From contig JAAFJR010000002.1 of assembly GCA_013298945.1 (NCBI GenBank), positions 450,457 to 514,456 of the forward strand: a DNA stretch of 64,000 nt. Direction: 5' to 3'. The notes under the pieces were generated by a model, which saw nothing but the letters and a program-made list of their open reading frames with translations, made no database searches and was not told the origin of the DNA. Source of the DNA: Polaromonas sp. (GTDB lineage Bacteria; Pseudomonadota; Gammaproteobacteria; Burkholderiales; Burkholderiaceae_C). A program made the position numbers and the translations under genes. Shown here in pieces: positions 45,740 to 53,730 of the stretch (positions are counted from its first letter, which is position 1; each line of letters opens with the position of its first letter).

Positions 45740-46468
45740 TTACATCATGAAGGTGTTGCGAATCAAACCTACGGCTAGGCCTTCGATAGCAAACGGTTCT
45801 TCAGGGTCAACGGTGATGATTTTGAAGTCAGGATTTTCTGGCAACAATTCGATCAAATTTTGAGTGCGACGGTAGCGCTTGACGGTGACTTCTTCACCCA
45901 AACGTGCGACGACGATTTGACCGTTGCGAGCGTCTTTGGCAGACTGCACTGCAAGCAAATCACCGTCCATGATGCCAGCGTCGCGCATGCTCATGCCTTT
46001 GACTTTGAGTAAATAGTCAGGCTTGCGGGCAAACATGCTGCTTTCAAAACTGTAGCTTTGCTCAACATGCTCCTGCGCCAAAATAGGGTTGCCCGCAGCG
46101 ACACGGCCAATCAACGGCAGTTGCAGCAAACTCGCGATTGGGAAAGTAAGCTGTTCTTTGAACTGTTTTGAGCGTGATGCGTTGATCGACTGCAGTGAAT
46201 CACCCTTGAGACGAATACCGCGAGATGTACCGCTGACCAGTTCAATAGCGCCTTTGCGCGCCAAAGCTTTCAAATGCTCCTCAGACGCATTGGCAGATTT
46301 GAAGCCAAACTCGGTCGCGATTTCAGCACGCGTTGGTGGCGAGCCGGTGCGGGCGATGGAGTTTTGAATCAACTCCAAAATTTGCTGTTGACGTGTAGTT
46401 AGCTTGATGGTGAACTTGTCACTGAAACTTGGCATGTCGCTGGCAGTATTTTTGGTTGTGGTGGTCAT
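45740..46468 (-). CDS. lexA: LexA SOS-response repressor
   Basis: 242 residues, slightly longer than E. coli LexA because of about 20 extra residues at the N-terminus. Represses SOS genes until RecA-stimulated self-cleavage. The winged-helix N-terminal part ([20 protein letters not shown], then [14 protein letters not shown]) is followed by the Ala-Gly cleavage site in GRVAAGNPI, the catalytic Ser in [10 protein letters not shown] and the Lys in [17 protein letters not shown] 46468 follows AGGAG. Two LexA boxes upstream show autoregulation. No recA nearby in the window. Confidence 0.97.
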   Translation of the reverse strand: MTTTTKNTASDMPSFSDKFTIKLTTRQQQILELIQNSIARTGSPPTRAEIATEFGFKSANASEEHLKALARKGAIELVSGTSRGIRLKGDSLQSINASRSKQFKEQLTFPIASLLQLPLIGRVAAGNPILAQEHVEQSYSFESSMFARKPDYLLKVKGMSMRDAGIMDGDLLAVQSAKDARNGQIVVARLGEEVTVKRYRRTQNLIELLPENPDFKIITVDPEEPFAIEGLAVGLIRNTFMM

Positions 46469-46506
46469 GATTGCTCCTGTAAAACTGGATGTTCAATTCA
46501 ATTAGG

Positions 46507-46541
46507 CTGTTTTTTTGCACAGTGACTGTATTTTTAACCAG
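46507..46541. promoter_or_regulatory. two LexA (SOS) boxes
   Basis: 46507-46522 is CTGT-N8-ACAG, a perfect match to the SOS box. 46526-46541 is CTGT-N8-CCAG, one base off. They lie 39-73 bp upstream of the lexA start and 118 bp or more before the divergent asparaginase gene, which may also feel them. Confidence 0.85.
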
Positions 46542-46658
46542 TTTTACATGCTTTGCAAGCATTTTTTGCAAAATAATCAAAATAAATAGCAAACTGAGCT
46601 GTAATTACAGGGTAGTTTTAAAAAGAAACACCATTAGAGATATAGAACGGCATTAAAA

Positions 46659-47687
46659 ATGATCAAACAAACCACTGCTAAACAAATTATTGTGCTGGGC
46701 ACAGGCGGAACGATTGCTGGCAAATCCGCATCTGCCACTGACAATGTCGATTACAAAGCCTCAGAAGTTGGCGTCGAGACGCTTTTGGCCGCTATTCCTG
46801 CCTTAGCGGATTCGAATGGCAAGGCTTCTTATGCTGGTTGCGAACTGGTTTGCGAACAAGTGGCACAGGTTGACAGCAAGGACATGACATTTGAGATTTG
46901 GCAGGTTTTACTGGCACGTTGTACGCATTGGCTGGCGCAGCCACAGGTGCAAGGCATTGTGATCACGCACGGCACGGATACCTTGGAGGAAACGGCGTTT
47001 TTCTTGCATTCGGTCTTAGAAACCAACAAGCCTGTCGTTTTGACATGCGCGATGCGTCCCTCAACAGCTGTTGCGCCCGATGGTCCTCAGAATTTGCTGG
47101 ATGCTTTGGCCGCGGCTTCATCTGAGCAAATCAATACCGGATTATCTGGCGTTGTGGTCGTGTGTGCCAGCACGATTCACAGCGCTGTAGATGTGCAAAA
47201 AGTGCATAACTACCGCTTGGATGCTTTCAGTTCTGGCGATGCAGGCGTTTTAGGCTATGTGAAAGAAGGGAAACTCGTTATTTATCGAAATTTAGAAGTA
47301 AATATGCCTGTAGCCGGCATAAATACTGCCTATTCAGCTATAAATAATATAGCAATTTTAAAGCAATTACCGCGAGTGGAAATCGTTTTAAACCACTCAG
47401 GAGCAACGGGCGACATGGTATTGGATTTGTTGGCTCAGCGCTCTGTAGCATCAGTCAACAAACTGGCTGGCATCGTGGTAGCCGCGACGGGTAATGGCAC
47501 GATCAGTCAAGCTTTAGAGCGTGCTTTACAAAGTGCTGAAGCCGCAGGCGTCGTTGTTTGGCGCAGCTCGCGATGTGCCTTCGGCACTTTGGTAGGTAAG
47601 GCGGATGTGCAGTTTGGCGATTCGGGTGGTTTGACACCTGTGAAGGCGCGGATTGCGCTGACGCTGCAACTGGAACTCTTAAAATAA
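46659..47687 (+). CDS. L-asparaginase
   Basis: 342 residues. Hydrolyses L-asparagine to aspartate and ammonia. Both threonine active-site regions are visible: VLGTGGTIAGKS near residues 11-22 and IVITHGTDTLEETAFFL near 100-116. No obvious signal peptide (N-terminus MIKQTTAKQ), suggesting a cytoplasmic enzyme. The segment NMPVAGINTAYSAINN, near residues 217-232, coincides with a dispersed repeat element (47305-47350) and sits where family members have unrelated sequence. The next gene, an XRE-cupin regulator, begins 59 bp downstream. Confidence 0.93.
   Translation: MIKQTTAKQIIVLGTGGTIAGKSASATDNVDYKASEVGVETLLAAIPALADSNGKASYAGCELVCEQVAQVDSKDMTFEIWQVLLARCTHWLAQPQVQGIVITHGTDTLEETAFFLHSVLETNKPVVLTCAMRPSTAVAPDGPQNLLDALAAASSEQINTGLSGVVVVCASTIHSAVDVQKVHNYRLDAFSSGDAGVLGYVKEGKLVIYRNLEVNMPVAGINTAYSAINNIAILKQLPRVEIVLNHSGATGDMVLDLLAQRSVASVNKLAGIVVAATGNGTISQALERALQSAEAAGVVVWRSSRCAFGTLVGKADVQFGDSGGLTPVKARIALTLQLELLK
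47305..47350 (+). repeat. dispersed ~45-bp repeat, copy inside asparaginase gene
   Basis: TGCCTGTAGCCGGCATAAAT, followed by ACTGCCTATTCAGCTATAAA, is a diverged but clear relative of the elements at 59764, 60334 and 60671. It is in frame and leaves the gene open. Confidence 0.6.
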
Positions 47688-47709
47688 TTATTTGGTCAGT
47701 TCGCTCAAT

Positions 47710-47753
47710 TAGCCATCAATGAATTCTACTGTAGTAGAATTCATTGATGGCTA
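47710..47753. promoter_or_regulatory. 20-bp inverted repeat covering the start codon of the XRE-cupin gene
   Basis: Arms TAGCCATCAATGAATTCTAC and its complement are separated by TGTA. The right arm contains the ATG (47747). It can be an operator for the regulator itself, an RNA hairpin hiding the start codon, and/or a terminator for the asparaginase transcript. Coordinates may be off by one base. Confidence 0.75.
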
Positions 47754-48319
47754 CTGAAAATATTGCTGAAAATCTACAAGTAGAACGTAAGCTGCGCGGA
47801 TGGACTTTGGATGATTTGTCTCGGCTTTCGCAAGTTAGCCGTGCGATGATTTCAAAAATTGAAAGAGGCGTTAGCTCGCCAAGTGCAGTATTGCTTGCTA
47901 GATTGGCGGATGCAATGGGTTTGCCAATGACTAGCTTAATGTTCAAAAAATCCTCGCAGCTGCGAAGTGTTGAAGTGCTAGATGAACAATCGGTATGGCA
48001 AGACCCGGACATTGGGTACACACGACGTCTCGTATCTGCGGCTGTTCAAGAAGGCGATGTTGAAATTGTCGCTATTGATTTACCAGTTGGCGCACGAGTT
48101 TGTTTTCCAAAAGCGAAAAAACTTCAAATTTTCGCTAAATTATTACTTTTGGAGGGAAGTTTACAACTCTCATTTGTAGAAAGCAGCATAGGGCTATCTC
48201 CAGGCGACTGTGTTCGAATTGCAATTCACGAAGCGCACGAATTACAGAATTTGGGTAACGTGAGCGCACGCTATTTGATTGTGACATATCAGATGCATCA
48301 GCCTGTTCTTAAAGTTTGA
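47747..48319 (+). CDS. XRE-family transcriptional regulator with cupin domain
   Basis: 190 residues. The N-terminal helix-turn-helix (about 8-62) includes GWTLDDLSRLSQVSRAMISK and IERGVSSPSAVLLARLADA. The C-terminal cupin (about 105-185) includes LPVGARVCFPKAKK, LLEGSLQLSFVE and LSPGDCVRIAIHEAHE. Such proteins sense small ligands and often control a neighbouring catabolic or transport gene. The start chosen is ATG 47747, inside a 20-bp inverted repeat. Its stop overlaps the possible start of a LivM-like permease, which it may therefore control. Confidence 0.85.
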   Translation: MATENIAENLQVERKLRGWTLDDLSRLSQVSRAMISKIERGVSSPSAVLLARLADAMGLPMTSLMFKKSSQLRSVEVLDEQSVWQDPDIGYTRRLVSAAVQEGDVEIVAIDLPVGARVCFPKAKKLQIFAKLLLLEGSLQLSFVESSIGLSPGDCVRIAIHEAHELQNLGNVSARYLIVTYQMHQPVLKV

Positions 48320-49404
48320 ACGTGAATCAGCTTAGGTATTCACAAAAATTAATCGCCTTTTTGGTGCTTTTACTGTTGCCATTGCTGCTGCAGCAAATGG
48401 GTGCGCACTGGGTTCGGATTGCTGACACTTGTCTTTTGTACGTCATGTTGGCGTTAGGTATGAATATCATCGTGGGTTATGCAGGTTTGCTCGACTTGGG
48501 TTATGTGGGTTTCTATACGGTGGGCGCATACCTCATGGCGCTTTTAAGCTCACCACACTTAACGGAAAACTTCATCTGGCTATCTGTGCTGTTCCCGGCT
48601 GGTTTGCATGTTCCGTTTTGGTTCATTATTCCTCTTGCCGCTGCTGTTGCTGCTTGTTTAGGCGTATTGTTTGGTGCGCCTACGCTAAAGTTGCGCGGCG
48701 ATTACCTGGCAATCGTGACCCTAGGTTTTGGTGAAATGGTGCGAATACTTATTAATAATCTTGGGCATCCCATCAATATTACCAATGGCGCAATGGGCTT
48801 AGGTCCGATAGATTCAATCAATATCTTCGGTTTAGATCTCGGAAAGAGTTTGTATGTGAATTTGTATGGAAGCGCATATGAGATAACTTCAGTAGTGCTC
48901 TATTACTATTTATTTTTGGGTATCGCATTCGTTATAGTCATGGCATGTCTTCGTTTACAAGAATCGCGCATGGGTCGCGCATGGATGGCCATACGTGATG
49001 ACGAAGTGGCGGCGCTTGCAATGGGCGTCAATACAAGAAATATGAAATTACTTGCATTTGCGATTGGTGCAAGTTTTGGTGGTGTCGCAGGAGTAATGTT
49101 TGGGGCTTTTCAGGGCTTTATTTCTCCCGAAGCGTTCTCATTGCAAGAGTCCATATTGATTGTTGCAATGGTTGTTTTCGGTGGCACCGGACACATCCGC
49201 GGCGTGATTTTGGGCGCTGTCATTCTTACTGCATTGCCTGAAATGTTACGTTATTTAGTAAACCCTATTCAGAACCTAACAGATGGACGAATCGATGCGG
49301 GTGTTTTGCGTCAGTTACTTGTGGCATTGGCTATGATTGTGACCATGCTTTTACGACCGCGAGGAATTTGGCCATCGCCTGATCACCAATCATCAAAAAA
49401 ATAA
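48316..49404 (+). CDS. branched-chain amino acid-type ABC permease, LivM family, orphan
   Basis: Up to 362 residues (TTG 48316 overlapping the preceding TGA; GTG 48322 also possible). Inner-membrane subunit with about eight to ten hydrophobic segments. The family EAA-like loop is seen (MGRAWMAIRDDEVAALAMGV near residues 215-235), as are ALGMNIIVGYAGLLDLGYVGF and PTLKLRGDYLAIVTLGFGE. LivM normally works with LivH, two ATPases and a binding protein; none is in this window. Co-transcribed with the XRE-cupin regulator. Either it borrows partners encoded elsewhere or it is the remainder of a lost operon. Confidence 0.85.
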   Translation: MNVNQLRYSQKLIAFLVLLLLPLLLQQMGAHWVRIADTCLLYVMLALGMNIIVGYAGLLDLGYVGFYTVGAYLMALLSSPHLTENFIWLSVLFPAGLHVPFWFIIPLAAAVAACLGVLFGAPTLKLRGDYLAIVTLGFGEMVRILINNLGHPINITNGAMGLGPIDSINIFGLDLGKSLYVNLYGSAYEITSVVLYYYLFLGIAFVIVMACLRLQESRMGRAWMAIRDDEVAALAMGVNTRNMKLLAFAIGASFGGVAGVMFGAFQGFISPEAFSLQESILIVAMVVFGGTGHIRGVILGAVILTALPEMLRYLVNPIQNLTDGRIDAGVLRQLLVALAMIVTMLLRPRGIWPSPDHQSSKK

Positions 49405-49407
49405 CTC

Positions 49408-49857
49408 TTACCATTGAATGCCGAGCTTCCCAAACAGCTTGCTCAGTACAAACAACGGCCCCACCCACAGGTATTGAATATCTTCAAAAAACGACGGTTT
49501 CTTGCCTTCAATGTGGTGGCCAATGAATTGCGCAATCCACGCGCCTATGAAGATGATGAGCGACGTTTGCCAAACCTGGTCGCCCATCTGCAAAATCAGC
49601 CAATATAAAATGGTGCTCCAGACCAGCATTGCTACAAAAAAGATAGTTGAAAGCCTAACGTAATACACCATACTGGCCGCCATGAAAGTGAAAGCCACCC
49701 ACGGGTGCAGGGCGTACATCAGTCCGACGATGCTGAGCATGATGAGCGGTATGGCGACGAAGTGGATAACTTCGTTGGTGTGGTTGGTGTGGCTTTTGCC
49801 GTAATGGGCAAGAAGTTCATCAACTTTGCGAGGCTGTGTTTTTGCAGTTATGGCCAT
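49408..49857 (-). CDS. DUF962 / Mpo1-like membrane protein
   Basis: 149 residues with about four membrane segments. The signature residues are N-terminal YGKSHTNHTNEVIHFVAIPL and C-terminal FIGHHIEGKKPSFFEDIQYL then WVGPLF. The conserved histidines are those proposed to bind iron in yeast Mpo1, a 2-hydroxy fatty acid dioxygenase. The bacterial role is not known to me. Convergent with the permease gene, 3 bp between stops. ATG 49857. Confidence 0.85.
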   Translation of the reverse strand: MAITAKTQPRKVDELLAHYGKSHTNHTNEVIHFVAIPLIMLSIVGLMYALHPWVAFTFMAASMVYYVRLSTIFFVAMLVWSTILYWLILQMGDQVWQTSLIIFIGAWIAQFIGHHIEGKKPSFFEDIQYLWVGPLFVLSKLFGKLGIQW

Positions 49858-49881
49858 GTTTTTGTCTCCGAGAATCTAAAT

Positions 49882-51195
49882 TTAAGCAGCTTTTTCAGCA
49901 ATTTTAAGGGCACGTTTCAAATCGTCCAGCAAATCATCGGGATCTTCCAGTCCGATGCTTAGGCGAATTGTCCCTTGGGTGATGCCACCTGCGGCTAGCG
50001 CCTCGTCGGTCATACGGAAATGCGTCGTGCTGGCAGGGTGGATCACCAAACTACGGCAGTCGCCCACATTGGCTAGATGGCTGAAGATTTTGAGCGCTTC
50101 GACAAAGGCTTTGCCTTGCTCGCGGCTGCCTTTGAGGTCGAAGCTGAACACAGAACCTGCACCGCGAGGCAGCAGTTTATTGGCCAAGACATGGCTGGGG
50201 TGCGTTTCCAGCATCGGATGGCCGACACGGGACACAAACGGGTGCTCGGCCAAGAATTCGACGACTTTTTGCGTGTTGCTCATGTGCCGCGCCATGCGCA
50301 GGGGCAAGGTTTCAATGCCCTGCAAAATCAACCAAGCTGTGTGCGGGCTCATGCAAGCACCAAAATCGCGCAGACCTTCACGGCGGGCTCGCAGCAAAAA
50401 CGCACCAACTGTGGATTCTTCGCTGAATACCATGTTGTGAAAGCCATCATAGGCCTGCGTCAATTCGGCGAATTTGCCGGCCGTGCGCGGCCCTTCCCAG
50501 TCAAAAGAGCCGCCATCGACGACGATGCCGCCAATCACGGTGCCGTGACCGCTCAAAAACTTGGTCGCCGAGTGGTAAACCAGATCTGCTCCAAAATCCA
50601 ATGGCTTCATAAGCCATGGGGAGGTGAGGGTACTGTCGACGAGCAGAGGAACGCCTGCTTCGTGCGCTATGGCGCTCACGGTGGGAATATCCAGCACATC
50701 CAAACCAGGGTTACCCACGGTTTCGCCAAAAAACAGCTTGGTCGTTCCATCGGGCCGCACGGCATTGCGCCACCCGTCAATGTCGTTGGGTTTAACGAAA
50801 GTTGTCTCAATCCCAAAGCGTCGCATCGTGTAATTCAGCAGGTTTTGCGAGCCGCCGTACAGTGCAGTAGAAGCAACAATGTGTGAGCCTGCCCCCATCA
50901 GCGTGGCGATGCTGAGGTGCAGCGCCGCCTGGCCGCTGGCGGTGGTGATCGCGCCTATGCCGCCTTCTAGCGCCGACACCCGCTGCTCCAGCACCGCGTT
51001 TGTCGGGTTACTGATGCGGCTGTAGACGTGGCCAGAGCGCTCTAAGTTGAACAGTGCTGCGGCATGGTCGCTGGACTCGAAAACGAAGGATGTGGTGAGG
51101 TGAATCGGCACCGCCCGCGCACCGGTCATGGGGTCGGGCGCTGCACCAGCGTGCAGGGCGAGGGTGTCAAAATTGGGATCTGAATAGCCGGGCAT
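49882..51195 (-). CDS. metY: O-acetylhomoserine sulfhydrylase (PLP-dependent)
   Basis: 437 residues. Makes homocysteine from O-acetylhomoserine and sulfide, or methionine from methanethiol. Family landmarks: N-terminal FDTLALHAG and PIHLTTSFVF, YSRISNPTNAVLEQRVSALE, ASGQAALHL, the PLP-lysine in LVYHSATKFLSGHGTVIGG (about residue 208), and SIGLEDPDDLLDDL at the end. Length is typical. ATG 51195 follows GGAAA. It lies alone, 24 bp before the DUF962 gene on the same strand, so both may share a transcript. Confidence 0.93.
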   Translation of the reverse strand: MPGYSDPNFDTLALHAGAAPDPMTGARAVPIHLTTSFVFESSDHAAALFNLERSGHVYSRISNPTNAVLEQRVSALEGGIGAITTASGQAALHLSIATLMGAGSHIVASTALYGGSQNLLNYTMRRFGIETTFVKPNDIDGWRNAVRPDGTTKLFFGETVGNPGLDVLDIPTVSAIAHEAGVPLLVDSTLTSPWLMKPLDFGADLVYHSATKFLSGHGTVIGGIVVDGGSFDWEGPRTAGKFAELTQAYDGFHNMVFSEESTVGAFLLRARREGLRDFGACMSPHTAWLILQGIETLPLRMARHMSNTQKVVEFLAEHPFVSRVGHPMLETHPSHVLANKLLPRGAGSVFSFDLKGSREQGKAFVEALKIFSHLANVGDCRSLVIHPASTTHFRMTDEALAAGGITQGTIRLSIGLEDPDDLLDDLKRALKIAEKAA

Positions 51196-51338
51196 TTAAA
51201 TTTCCTCTGCTTTTTCTAAATTGGATGCAATCTGGGCGTTAATTTGTTGGTATTTACTTACGAATAAAACGATAAATAGCTACGCACAACATCATATTGT
51301 GGGCTATATTATTCTTATTCTTTTTACAGGAGGCCATC

Positions 51339-51797
51339 ATGAAAGTTAGTGACATTCTTCGAGTCAAAGGCAGCACACTTTACACATGCACGCCGGAAGA
51401 CAGTTTGTCCAGTGCTGTGAATTTGATGGCAGATAACGATATTGGCTCGTTAGTGGTCATGTCGCATGGCAAAGTCGTCGGTATGTTGTCGTTTCGTGAG
51501 GTGATTAAATCTGTCGTCAAGAACGGCGGTAGCATTGGCGACACGACGGTTTGGCGGGCAATGGACAACGGACCTTTGACTTGCACGTTAGAAACTGAGC
51601 TCGATGAAGTACGCCGCATGATGTTGGAGCGCCACGCGCGTTACCTGCCGGTGATCGATAACATGATGTTGATGGGGGTGATTAGTTTTTATGACGTTGC
51701 CAAGGCCGTGGTTGACAGCCAAAATTTTGAAAACAAAATGCTCAAAGCTTATATCAACGACTGGCCGGCGGATGACGAAAACCAAAGCATAGGTTGA
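51339..51797 (+). CDS. CBS-domain pair protein
   Basis: 152 residues from ATG 51339, chosen because AGGAGG (51328-51333) precedes it by 5 nt; an upstream GTG in frame is less likely. Two CBS motifs: about 1-65 (VNLMADNDIGSLVVMSHGKV, VGMLSFREV) and about 72-135 (LDEVRRMMLERHARYLPVID, MGVISFYDVAKAVV). Stand-alone CBS pairs bind adenosyl nucleotides and sense energy state; the partner is unknown. Confidence 0.88.
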   Translation: MKVSDILRVKGSTLYTCTPEDSLSSAVNLMADNDIGSLVVMSHGKVVGMLSFREVIKSVVKNGGSIGDTTVWRAMDNGPLTCTLETELDEVRRMMLERHARYLPVIDNMMLMGVISFYDVAKAVVDSQNFENKMLKAYINDWPADDENQSIG

Positions 51798-51961
51798 TCT
51801 CTCGGTACTTACCCTTGGTTTGCACGAATATCATTCAAACTTGACCCGCGTCAATCATTTTTTAGTCAACATGCGAGAGCATGAAGCCGTTGTTAGGTAG
51901 TCGGTTACATAGCCGATTTGAATCGAATCTATTAACTACATTTAAATTGGAGACTTTTAGC

Positions 51962-52990
51962 ATGGCACGTTTTACAAAAACACAATCGGTATTTAAAAAA
52001 AGCATCGTTGCTATCTTGGCGGTAGGTGCATTTGCTGCTGTCTTGGCGCCTGCGCAAGCGCAATCATGGGAGCCTACCAAGCCGGTGGAGTTTGTGGTGC
52101 CAGCAGGCACCGGCGGCGGCGCTGACCAAATGGCTCGTTTCATTCAAGGCGTGATCATCAAGTACAAGTTGATGAAAGAGCCGATGATTGTGGTGAATAA
52201 ATCGGGTGGCGCAGGCGCTGAAGGCTTTTTGGCAGTTAAAGAAGCCAAAGGCGATCCGCACAAAATCATCATTACTTTGTCAAATTTGTTTACAACCCCA
52301 TTGGCAACAGGTGTGCCGTTCAATTGGAAGGACATGACGCCAGTTTCCATGATGGCGCTGGATCAGTTTGTATTGTGGGTGAATGCTGATACACCGTATA
52401 AATCAGCCAAAGAATACTTTGCTGCGGTTAAAGCGGCTGGTCCAAACAAGATGAAGATGGGTGGTACTGGTTCTAAACAAGAAGACCAGATTTTGACGGT
52501 TGGCGCTGAAAAAGCTACTGGCACTAAGTTTATCTACGTGCCATACAAAGGTGGTGGTGAAGTTGCGGTGCAATTGGTCGGTAAGCACGTCGACTCTTCT
52601 GTAAACAACCCTATCGAAGCCGTCGCGCAATGGCGCGCCAACCAGTTGCGTGCTTTGTGCGTGTTTGACGATACACGTATGCCTTACAAAACCAAGGTGA
52701 CTGATACGCAGTCTTGGAATGATATTCCAACTTGCCAAGAAGCTGGTGTCCCAACTGATTACGTAATGTTGCGTGGCATTTTCATGGCGCCTGGCGTGAC
52801 CAAAGCTCAAACTGATTACTATCTGGATTTGATGAAAAAAGTGCGTGAAACGCCTGATTGGAAAGACTACATGGAGAAGGGTGCTTTCAATCAAACGGCA
52901 TTGACAGGTGACGCTTTCGTGAAGTGGTTGACTGCGAATGAAACATTGCATCGCAATTTGATGCAAGAAGCTGGTTTTATCGCCAAGTAA
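51962..52990 (+). CDS. tctC: tripartite tricarboxylate transporter substrate-binding protein (TctC/Bug family)
   Basis: 342 residues. Periplasmic solute receptor that hands a carboxylate to the TctAB membrane complex. The start is ATG 51962 (GGAG about 12 nt upstream); an in-frame start 27 codons earlier would disturb the export signal. A signal peptide is evident: MARFTKTQSVFKKS, hydrophobic AILAVGAFAAVLAP, and AQA-QS as cleavage site. Bug-type mature sequence: PVEFVVPAGTGGGADQMAR, VNKSGGAGAEGFLAVK, FIYVPYKGGGEVAVQLVGKH. First gene of tctC-tctB-tctA, near oxc-frc, so oxalate or a related acid is a possible ligand (inference). Confidence 0.92.
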   Translation: MARFTKTQSVFKKSIVAILAVGAFAAVLAPAQAQSWEPTKPVEFVVPAGTGGGADQMARFIQGVIIKYKLMKEPMIVVNKSGGAGAEGFLAVKEAKGDPHKIIITLSNLFTTPLATGVPFNWKDMTPVSMMALDQFVLWVNADTPYKSAKEYFAAVKAAGPNKMKMGGTGSKQEDQILTVGAEKATGTKFIYVPYKGGGEVAVQLVGKHVDSSVNNPIEAVAQWRANQLRALCVFDDTRMPYKTKVTDTQSWNDIPTCQEAGVPTDYVMLRGIFMAPGVTKAQTDYYLDLMKKVRETPDWKDYMEKGAFNQTALTGDAFVKWLTANETLHRNLMQEAGFIAK

Positions 52991-53005
52991 TGCAATCTGC
53001 GCTAG

Positions 53006-53044
53006 GTGCAATCTGGCTAATCCTGAAATGAGCTCAGATTGCAC
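53006..53044. terminator. hairpin between tctC and tctB
   Basis: Perfect 10-bp arms GTGCAATCTG (53006-53015) and CAGATTGCAC (53035-53044) with a 19-nt loop, no T-run. It begins 16 bp after the tctC stop and probably stabilises or attenuates the message, so that receptor is made in excess over membrane subunits. Confidence 0.5.
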
Positions 53045-53140
53045 TAGTGCATATCGAATGCTAAAGCCCCTTGTTTGAGGCACTTTAGTGTGGATTCAAA
53101 ATAAATATTTTCGAGACATTAATCTAATCGTGGATGTAAG

Positions 53141-53659
53141 ATGACTAACAAGCAAGAAAATGAAGTTGTTCGCCAAGGCGTTGCGACCTATAAAGTTGAG
53201 GCTGTTGTAGCCTTTTTGATATTTATTTTGGGTGTCACTGTCATTACTGGCAGCTGGAAATTAGGTTCCGGATGGACATCAGATGGACCTGGCGCTGGCT
53301 ATTTCCCTTTTTATATTGGCATATTGCTGTGCATTGCTGGTCTAGGTGTGTTATTTCAATCCTTATTCGGGAAAAAGAAAAACACAGACATTTTTGTTGA
53401 CAACGATCAGCTGAAATTAGTGCTTTCAGTATTCATACCTGCTTGCGTTTATGTGCTTGCTGTGCAGTTCTTGGGTATGTATGTTGCATCTGCCATTTAT
53501 ATCGCCCTGTTTATGATTATTTTGGGCAAATTTTCTAAAGTTAAGAGTATTTTGACTGCGCTAGCGGTCATGGTTTTGTTTTTTCTTATGTTTGAAGTTT
53601 GGTTCAAGGTGCCTTTATTCAAGGGAAATTTTGATCCTTTGGCATTTCTTGGCTATTGA
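53141..53659 (+). CDS. tctB: tripartite tricarboxylate transporter small membrane subunit TctB
   Basis: 172 residues with four predicted membrane helices (VVAFLIFILGVTVITGSW; FPFYIGILLCIAGLGVLF; LVLSVFIPACVYVLAV with FLGMYVASAIYIALFMII; LTALAVMVLFFLMFEVWF). The GPGAGYFPFYIG motif is typical of TctB. Gene order tctC-tctB-tctA is standard. It has its own space of 150 bp after tctC, which carries a hairpin. ATG 53141. Confidence 0.9.
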   Translation: MTNKQENEVVRQGVATYKVEAVVAFLIFILGVTVITGSWKLGSGWTSDGPGAGYFPFYIGILLCIAGLGVLFQSLFGKKKNTDIFVDNDQLKLVLSVFIPACVYVLAVQFLGMYVASAIYIALFMIILGKFSKVKSILTALAVMVLFFLMFEVWFKVPLFKGNFDPLAFLGY

Positions 53660-53730
53660 TTCATTTGCATGAATTTGAATCAATAAAAACAAATTAAGTT
53701 AAACAACATTACAAATTACTGGATCAGACA

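Noticed and set aside
50077..50886. 269-codon + strand frame opposite metY
   Set aside because: The antisense strand of a well-conserved PLP enzyme; no family motif in the frame.
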